Origin: Branchinecta lynchi | Taxonomy: Eukaryota > Arthropoda > Branchiopoda > Anostraca > Branchinectidae | Assembly: GCA_023053575.1 (NCBI GenBank) | Contig: JAKZAP010000001.1 | Coordinates: 24,384,533-24,448,532, forward strand | Reading direction: 5' to 3' | Length of the DNA stretch: 64,000 nucleotides | Shown here: positions 12,101-21,100 of the stretch, in pieces | Numbering within the stretch: the stretch's first letter is position 1 | Layout of the letters: every line of letters begins with the position of its first letter | Notes under the pieces: model-generated | The model's input: the letters and a program-made list of their open reading frames with translations, nothing else | Database searches by the model: none | What the model was told of the DNA's origin: nothing | Program-made: the position numbers and the translations under genes

Positions 12101-15100
12101 GTATTATATAAAGTATGAATAAAAAAAACTTTGAACTTTGAACCTCTGAACCATTTATTAGTATTCAACCTTGTTCATTACAAGTACAATTACAATTCGG
12201 TTTACCGATCCATCCCCCCAAGCTGTTATCTGTTCTAGATTTTCTTCCAAAATATGAACGAACGAGTTAATGGATTTATCACGCACTACATGATACCTGA
12301 GTATCAGGCATCACCACAGTAGGCTACATAAATAAATACAAACACAAGAAAACCCACTAAACTTATATACAAAAAAAATCGTCCACTCGATTACTTTACC
12401 ACTAAATCACACTAATCTGGAAAGGAATGGTATTCCAGCAAATCCATATGTTCTGGAATTTGCACCTTCGTTGGCAGAGCGCAAAACGCTGATTTTTTTA
12501 GAAGGGATATCTGCCGTGATATGGTAATTTTCGTCATTAAAGTGCAGAGTCCGTGTAAAACTGTATGAAATTTAACTAACCTGTCCAACTATCTTCATTA
12601 TCTGACTTCTGTAGGTGATGATACTACAAACTGTTAAGATCAGCCAAAATATAAAAAGGATCCCTGAAGTTCGGATCCCTCGGCGCTTGCCGGCTAAAGT
12701 GAGTGTCAAAGCAAGGACCTGAAACGAGAACCATTTTACTCGAGCAAGAGAATTTCTCCTAATAATCATAATAATAATAATAATAATATAATCCAGCAAA
12801 AAGGCTTCCGCCTCTATAAATTTCTCGAGACACTATGTGGCCTACACTAATGACGTGTCCGAAAGCTTTTTGGTGCTGTAAATGCTGCATTAATGCTGCA
12901 TTTTCTTTCTTTGTTTTGTCTGAAAGCTGTTACCTTTTTTTTTTCTCTGACACTTCCAGAATACCAAAATTTAAGTCATGAAGAAGAGGAAGAAAAAAGA
13001 ATTAGCTGTGTAAAGCTGACCAAATGCATCGGCTACTGATATCTAACCTTCTTATCTTTCCTTCCTTCGTTGGCCATGATCGCCAGTTCTCTTGGAATTT
13101 GGAATGTTTGCCAAATTGTCAGTTGTCTTTTTGAATTTGTTATATTTGCCGCCAAAAACACTGAGAGAATCGCCGTATTCCCCAGTTTCTTCTTGAAAAT
13201 TCAGCATTCTTGCTGAATTTTTCGATGAATTTTATGCTGAATTAATGTTGCATTAATTGAGCGAAAATTTAAGTCCGAAAGCGAAATGCTGCATAAAATG
13301 CTGAATTAATTCAGCATTTTCATTCGTTTCGGAGCTTTCGGACACGCTCTAAATTGAACTTTGGCCAGGTGACGATCCACACCTGATTTGAGCTGTTAAT
13401 ACTTTCGGCCTTTACGACTTTCCGGGAGATTATTCCTGTATTCCACTATCCGGTTTCGGAAGCTCCATTTCCCAATGTCTTTTCGGAATTTCTCACCGCG
13501 CACTTTCAAGCTATGTCCTCTGAGACCGTTGTGGTCTCAATTGTGGACTCAGAAATTATGTCTCTGATGGAGCGGAAATCCTTGGCCTAGGTTATTTCGT
13601 TCCTGCTATTTCCAGCCGTCGGTACTACCAAGACTTGAAGTCCTCAATCTCTATCTTACAAAGGTATCACTTCCAATTCTGAGCATCTCGTGAAAACACT
13701 AGTTTGTTCTGTAAGCTATTCTCACCCAAGGAATCCCCACAGTAAGTTTAAACATCCGAGAGATATCGTGAGAGCAGATGGACAAACTTACAAAATTATA
13801 GGTACCCGGCCACTATGATTTACGACTTCAGACAGAGAGAGCGAAAGAGAGATCGGTATATTTCGAAAATATCGTAGCGTAACTAAATTCAGTTTCTTAA
13901 CATAATAAACATATATAACAAACACACACTACGACTCATCACTGGAAACTGAAGTAAAAAAGGCACAAACGAGTTTCCGGAACGATTTGTCCGGGCTTTA
14001 AGGGGTTGTAGTTTATTTTGTAGCGAGGTTTGATTATTGGGAGGGGCTGCTTCCGGTAACAGTGACCGGTGGTTCGTACTGGCGAGGACAGATTCCCCAA
14101 AAAATGAATCGTTATTTGCCAAAATGAATCCTGTTTATTTGCCAAAATAGGGTAATATATAAAACAAAATTATTAGTGGTAGCACTTATTACTGCAAACT
14201 AATGAATACCCTTTTAGATACTCGCATGTCCTTATTACTGACTATTGTCTAGAATATCTGTGAAATTTCATTTGCTTACACTTTTGTGGAAGTAGCCTAG
14301 GAACGAACTTTCTGGGCGTTAGCTTATGGCTGAGCATCGCACTGAACGGAGACTCGAGTAATTGGCTGATAAATGAATACTTACAAAAGTGGCTAGTTTG
14401 ATAACTGGAGTGTATCGATCTGCATCATAAACGTCATGTCCTGCTGATACTGTGCTGTCCAAGGCCCAGACCAGATCTGCTACACATGTGGCGATTATGA
14501 CAAAGTTTGCAATCTGAAAATAAGTTGGTGGCATAAAAACAGATTTTTTGGGATCCTTAAACGTAAGCGGAGGATACCCATGACTTCGTAAATGTTGTCC
14601 GCCTTTCTGTCCGTCTATCTGTCAGCACGAGAACTCTCCAAGAGACTGAAATATTTTGATGAAACTTGGTGTGAGCATTCTTTGGGTCAAAGAACGGAAT
14701 CCGGCCAAAACCGGAAAATTCGTTACACGTAAAAGTTTTAACTGAAGTTGATTATGTTCGATGTAGGGGTGAGAAGACATCCTGAATACGTATTTAGCCA
14801 TCGTTTTCTACCCGGACATATGCTTCGCCTGGAACCCGGCCAAAACCGGAAAATTTTATACTAGTGGAAGCTGTAGTGGTAAGGAGCGATGCTGGATCCT
14901 ACTATTAGAATTATTTTTCTCGTCGGACAAATAGTTAGCCAGGAAACCGTCCAAAACCAGTTTGCGATGCAGCTTGATGAAAGCACGGAGAATATCGAAA
15001 ACAAACACAGAAAGAGGCTGACAGTAAGAACTATCCTGCTAATGACGTCGAGCCGAGATTGGACAAAAATTTAACAAAAGGGGGTACGCAATCTTTTGGA

Positions 15101-18100
15101 ACCTTGATTAGGGGTACGCGGTATGGAAAAGGTTGGGAACCACTGTTGTAGAGAAAAAAATACTGTACAACATATCAAAAGTTAAGAAACCTAGCGGGGT
15201 GCAAAATTCATGTTTTTTATCATTTTCTATTTAACTTTTTATTTTTAAGCTGAAATCTTTATTTTCTTAAGGCTCGGTGTTTACTTCATGAGAAACATAT
15301 TTCTGACGTAGTTTTAAGTGCCGACTCGAATATCACATCAGATTAAAGATACGGTCAACCGAAAGTGTTTCACATTCATCACTATTCCAGCAATGCATAT
15401 TTTTATTACATTATCCATTGTTCGCGCTTACGAACGAATACAGACCCAAATGAACGCGTTGAATGGCCAAATAATAAATGTAACGGATTCATTATTAATA
15501 ATTACTTATTACTTAATTTAATTAATAATTATTTTATTATTCTGTATTTGGTTGACGTCACTGATTTTAGACTCATGATTTCTCCCTCCTAGTTAGGCTC
15601 ACGAGTTCCTACTGCTCATGAGTGAGATACTATGTTTAAAACTGGGGTGGATTTTATTGCGATATCAGTAATCTATCCTCTTTCATGTCAAACCGTTTTC
15701 GACCCTAAGACAAAACGGGCTGTCCTTAAGTCCACTAAAGCCTATGTGTGGGGTGAGTAAAGCTTAACCTGAACAGGTCTATCACTGGCTTACGCAATAG
15801 TCGTAGTTTTCCAAAGATATAAACTCGATATCAAGTTTTACGGGTAGCACCAATTATTAATCGTTCTGTATGATAACCAGTTAATAATCCTTAATATATA
15901 TATATTTGTAATGTATACGTATAAAGACTACATATATGTAATTATTAAAATCGTCCTCGCCCGGTCTTGGCTGACGTTCTCTTCGAGCTATGTTACCCTG
16001 CGGCATCTCTTCTTGCGACAAAATTTGGGTCGACGGTTGCCTCTAGTAGGTTCGTGCAACCTTTGGTCGTCTTTTGAGACTAGTTTCTTAGGGAACGTTA
16101 GGATGGCTGCCTCCGCTGGCGGGATCAGTCGCACATCTATGAGCTTTACGAAAGCTGCGTCCATCTTAGTCCCAGCTTCCCTTTCGATTCTTCAGTTTAG
16201 GGCCTCTAGTTCTTTCAGGCTTTAAGTAGCTGGGTCCTCGATTTCTTAGTCCCCTTAGGTGGCAGGAGTGTATGTGGTGTCTCTGATTATTACGCTCAAT
16301 CAGCTTTTTCATATTTACTAAGTTCCAAAATAATTTTCATATCGTTCACAGTCTTAAGGGGCTCAGGTTCTTCTTGGGGACAGGTCGTGGGTTGTCCTGG
16401 AATTTAATCGTTACGGAGATTAGCAATTTGGGGCTTCGTGGTGACTGGTTTGCGTTGTTGGTTAGGGCCTTGGGGTCCTTCGGTGCTTTGTGCAGGGCAC
16501 TAGCGCCATCGGTTTCCATCGTTGGTGTAGCTTGTCTTTTAGGACAAGGGTACTGTGGTACTTGCTGGTACTCTGCGCTCTCTTCGCGGGAAATTTGGAA
16601 ATTAGAACCGAAACAGATTCCCCCATGTTGCGCCGTTTACCTCGGTACTTCTTAGTCAGTACTTGCTTCCCCGTCCTCAGCTTCGCTACATCAGCAACAT
16701 TTTTTCCTTGACTTCTTGGTTCAGGCCGATTTTTAGTTGTTCTTCGTCTCATTTTTGTGATGGTTTAGTTACGAATGGTCCGAGGCGACATACGGTTTGG
16801 CTAACCTGCCTGTCGTCTAGGGATTCTAAGGTTAGGATGTTTGAGCCCCTCCACCGTAAATATTTGTATGCGTTGAAGACCAGACACTCGACTCGAGTGA
16901 GACTAAATATAAAGAAGGTATTCGCGAGCGGAAAAGCAAAGTCAGAATCTCTTTCCAGTGGTTTTCGGGCTGCTTGGAAACCGAAGCTGCTTTTCCGGAT
17001 AGTGACTCCAGAAAGTTCGTGGAAAGCTCCGCAGGAAACTGAATGCTTCGACGGGAACCTTGAAACTGACAAAAAACTAGTGTCACTAACAAACCGAAAA
17101 AAATAAAAGTGGTAAGGGTCATTGAGGATGCAATTGGAAGAAACGTCCAATGAACCATATTTATTCTGAAAGGTTTGGAATTCAACAGTTTCCCGGCGAT
17201 TCAGCTTTCCATGCGTTTTCGCGATCGGTCCTGGTGAAAGTGGAAAGAGATTCAGGAATCGCTTTCTCACAGTTTTGGGGATGCGCTTCGCCTGCAGGAA
17301 AATACCTCTAATGACACTGTAGATCATGTGTAAGTAGAGTGTGGAACAAAATGTACAGATCCATTAACTTTCTCAGCTTTTTACCAATGTGAGTTTTGCT
17401 AACTGTGATTCGAATTTATTTAATAATTGGAAAATGACGAACGTCCTGTTCTACTTTCCACTACTTTCCAAAGAAACGGCTTGTGTGGTGATGAATGTGA
17501 AACATTTTTAGGTTGAACATATCTTGATACGATATTCGAATTCAGTACAGAAAATTACATTAAATATGTATCCTACGAAGAAAACGGTAAGCTTTTAGAA
17601 AATCGAAAATACAAGCTGGAAAAAAAAATTGAAAATGCTTTAAAACACGAGCTTCTCATTGAGAAAGATTTCCAATGTTCGACACAGAACAGTTTCCTTG
17701 TCTCTACAAAATGGTTTAATCATTTTTGTTGCGATTTATATGCGGTCAAACGTTTGTGCTATTATATAATCGCCAATTTCTTTTATGGTGATAAATGTGT
17801 AACACTTTCAGTTGACCGTATCTTAAATTTGATGTCATATCGAGTTCAGAACATAAAACTACACCAGAAACATGTTTCCCATGAAGTAAACAATACGACT
17901 TAAAGCACAATGGGCACTTCTAACGCTTTATTTTGTATTAAATGCTTCACAAATAAACATTTCCGACTTCCTTTAGAAGGTGCTACGAAAATCGGCCGTT
18001 TTCTTGTTATCCCTTGTCTTTACCTCTCTGTCATTTCGGCGATCCAAGTCTTAGGAGATGGGATATCGTGGCAGCAAATTCAAAAACTCCCGGAAATGCT

Positions 18101-21100
18101 TGATAGAAAAGGATATATTAGAGATGTCACCAAAGTCAAGCCACAGATGCAGTTACCTGATTGTTCTAGTGTGTCATCAGAAGTTCCATGTTTTAAAGTG
18201 CCTATAAAAAGTTTTTCTTTGTGGAATAGTTTTGTGAAGCTTGATTAACTTGCTTTATAAAATGTACCGGAATATGCAATAAGTTTATAAAAAATAACTT
18301 AGCTACAAAAATCATTAAAAAACAAATAGCCTATTCAAAATACAAGCTGATTTAGGCATAAAATAAAGATCTACTAAGTATTATAAGAAACATCACTTTT
18401 ATCTTTCCAAGCTAGTAAATTGAGCATGTACTGGCCCACAAAAATACGCTTTGGAATGTCACAGAGAGGAAACTGTTGAAAAAACTGCTGAGCTAGGGGG
18501 TAAGCATTGTTCCTAGGTTGTTACAGAGTGGGATTGGGGCAGTTTGATGTGCCCATTGAAAATTTCAGCTGGGAAACAAAAATTAAAATTTAAAACACTA
18601 AAAAACACGAATTTTGCACCCCGCTAGGTAACAAGAGCTACAGCTCATATGGCACTTGTACGAGTAGGCTGTACAAGAAAGTAGATGAGAACGTCACAAA
18701 ATACACCCGCCATCCAAAAATGCGGTTCGGAAATAGAAATAGGATATTTAGTTTCACTCATTTCTGAGCAGTTCCGGCATCGTCTCGATTGTCTGTAGCA
18801 AATGCACATGACTGTTCAAACTTTCATCCCAATAAATCCATTTGTTTGATCCCTAGACGTGCTACACGATTTCCGGTACTCACTCTATTTCCGCCTACCG
18901 TGGCCGAATCTGGTTCGGAATAAAATAAAATCGACCACATAAAGCATCTTCGTTTATACCATCTATCAAGTTTCACTCGAATCTGAGCATTTTTGGAAAG
19001 TTCCGGTACCCCCCCCCCCCTCCCACCAACGTTGTCGGAGCCGGTTCGGGCCCAATCTCTTAATTCCCTGTTCCTGTCCATCAAGTTTGACTGAAATTGG
19101 AGCATAGCCTATCTGCAAGTTTCCAGTACCCCCCCCCCTACCTTGGCCGAATCCGGCCCGGACGCCACATAACAAATCTAGGCCGCATAAACTCGGCACT
19201 GTCGAATTGCATCTTATTCGGTCCATCCGTTTGGTTTTTGTGCATGTCAAAAGTCCACCCATCCCCAATTCCCCTAATCGTGGTCGCATATGGTTCGGAC
19301 GCATGTTTTACATGTCGAGGCTATCAATTCGTATTCCCCATGAAGTTTCACTCGAATCAGACCACTCGTTCGCAATTTATAGAAGTCAATTTCCATATTT
19401 CTCTTCTCTTGCTCCCCAAAAAATGCTCGGATCTAGGAACGGAAGTTTCCGGGGGTATGTTGTGTCAGGTTCTTAAGTCAAGATAATTCGGGTCGCTAGT
19501 ATGCCTGCAAAGTTTCGTTGTCGTTTTACATCTGGAACTATTCTAACTCGCGACTACCGGAATTCCAGGAAACCCCCTCCAACTCCCCCCGCAGAGCCCC
19601 GAAACCATCTGGCTCCGTCAATTTCATCTAGGCCTAATGCTTGTTCCATCCATTAAGTTTCGTCCCAATCCCTCTGCATTTAGAGTCTCTTGAGTTTCCC
19701 CCCCCCCCATCCCCACAGGTATCGGAGCCGACCCGGACGTGACGCTGAACGTCCGAGGTGATAGCTCACCAGACAAGTTTCATTCAAATCCGATCACCCG
19801 TTCAAAAGTTATGCACGCCACTAGATTCCGGATTCCCCATCCACCCACTCCCCCCACGATGGTCGGGTCGGGGAAACGGCTGTTCTCAAGTCAATCTGTT
19901 CGGATCCCTGACATACCTGCCAAGTTTCATCGCCCTAGGACATCAGGAAGTATGCCGAACTCGCGGGATCGCTAGAAATCCGGACCCCCACCCCAACTCC
20001 CCCACAGTGCCCTGATCCGGACCAGTTATGTCAATGACGTGTCTAGGACATGTGCTTGTTTTTCCCACCAAGTTTCATCCCGATCCCTCCACTTTAAGCG
20101 TTTCTCAAAATTTCCGGTTCCCTCCTCCAACTCCCCCAGTGTCATCGGATCCGGCCCGGATTTAAACTGAAATGTCTGAGACACGAGGTCATCCTGAATA
20201 TCAATTTTCATTAAGATCCGATCACCCGTTCGCAAGCTAAAAAATACATCAAATTTTGGCTTCACCCTCCCTCCACCCCCCCCCCCCCCCCCCCCCCCCC
20301 AGATGGTCGAATCGGGGAATTGACGATTTCCTATTTAATCTGGTCGGGTCCCAGACATGCCTGTCAATTTCCATCGTCCCAGCACATCAGGAAGCACGGA
20401 ACTCGCGGGATCACTACAAATTCGGACTTCTCCCCCCCCCCCAACTCCCCCAAAGTGAGCGGATCCGTTCCGGTTATATCAGTCACGTATCTAGGACTTT
20501 TGCTTGTACTTTCCACCAAGTTTCATTCGGATCCCTCTACTCTAAGTGTTTTCCAAGATTTTCGGTTTTCCCCTCCAACTCCCCCCAGTGTCACCGGATC
20601 CGGTCTGGATTTAATATGAAGGGTCTGAGACACGAAGTCCTTCCATATATCAAGTTTCATTAAGATCCGATCACCCGTTCGTAAGCTAAAAATATCTCAT
20701 TTTTCCTATTTTTTCCGGATTCCCCCTCCCTCCACTCCCCTCCAGATGGTCGGATCGAGGAAGCGACAATTTCTAATTTAATCTGGTTCAGTTCCTGATA
20801 TGCCTGCCAAGTTTCATCGTCCTAGCTTATCTGGAAGTGCCCGAACTAGCAAAACCGGGACCGACAGACCGACTGACGGACAGAAATTACAATCGCTATA
20901 TGGCACTTGAGTAAGCTCAAGTGCCATAAAAATAAGCAGAAGTAGGGCAGGAAGTTTTGAAGCCAGATACAACCCGGTTAGATGCTGACCGCATTTCTGG
21001 AACTAATTTTCTCGCCGGACAAGTAGTTTCCCCGGAATACGGTCAAAGCCGGAAATTTGCTAGATATACAAAGTTAAATTTTTAAGTCGTCTACTGAAAT

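Larger units (their letters stand above)
15189..18629. mobile_element. 3.4-kb DNA transposon with ~75-bp inverted ends, decayed
   Basis: The left end ACCTAGCGGGGTGCAAAATT at 15189 is matched in reverse by AATTTTGCACCCCGCTAGGT ending at 18629. Similarity extends about 75 bp inward (TGTTTTTTA, then AGCTGAAAT). The interior has GC-richer stretches with broken frames: minus frames over 16000-16750 rich in Lys/Arg and a 192-codon minus ORF at 16749-17327. No transposase motif was recognised. A second, reversed copy of its right ~680 bp lies at 24340-25040. Confidence 0.65.

Noticed and set aside
16374..17106. Plus-strand ORFs overlapping the 192-codon minus ORF
   Set aside because: Mirror frames in a GC-rich stretch; no domain on the plus strand.
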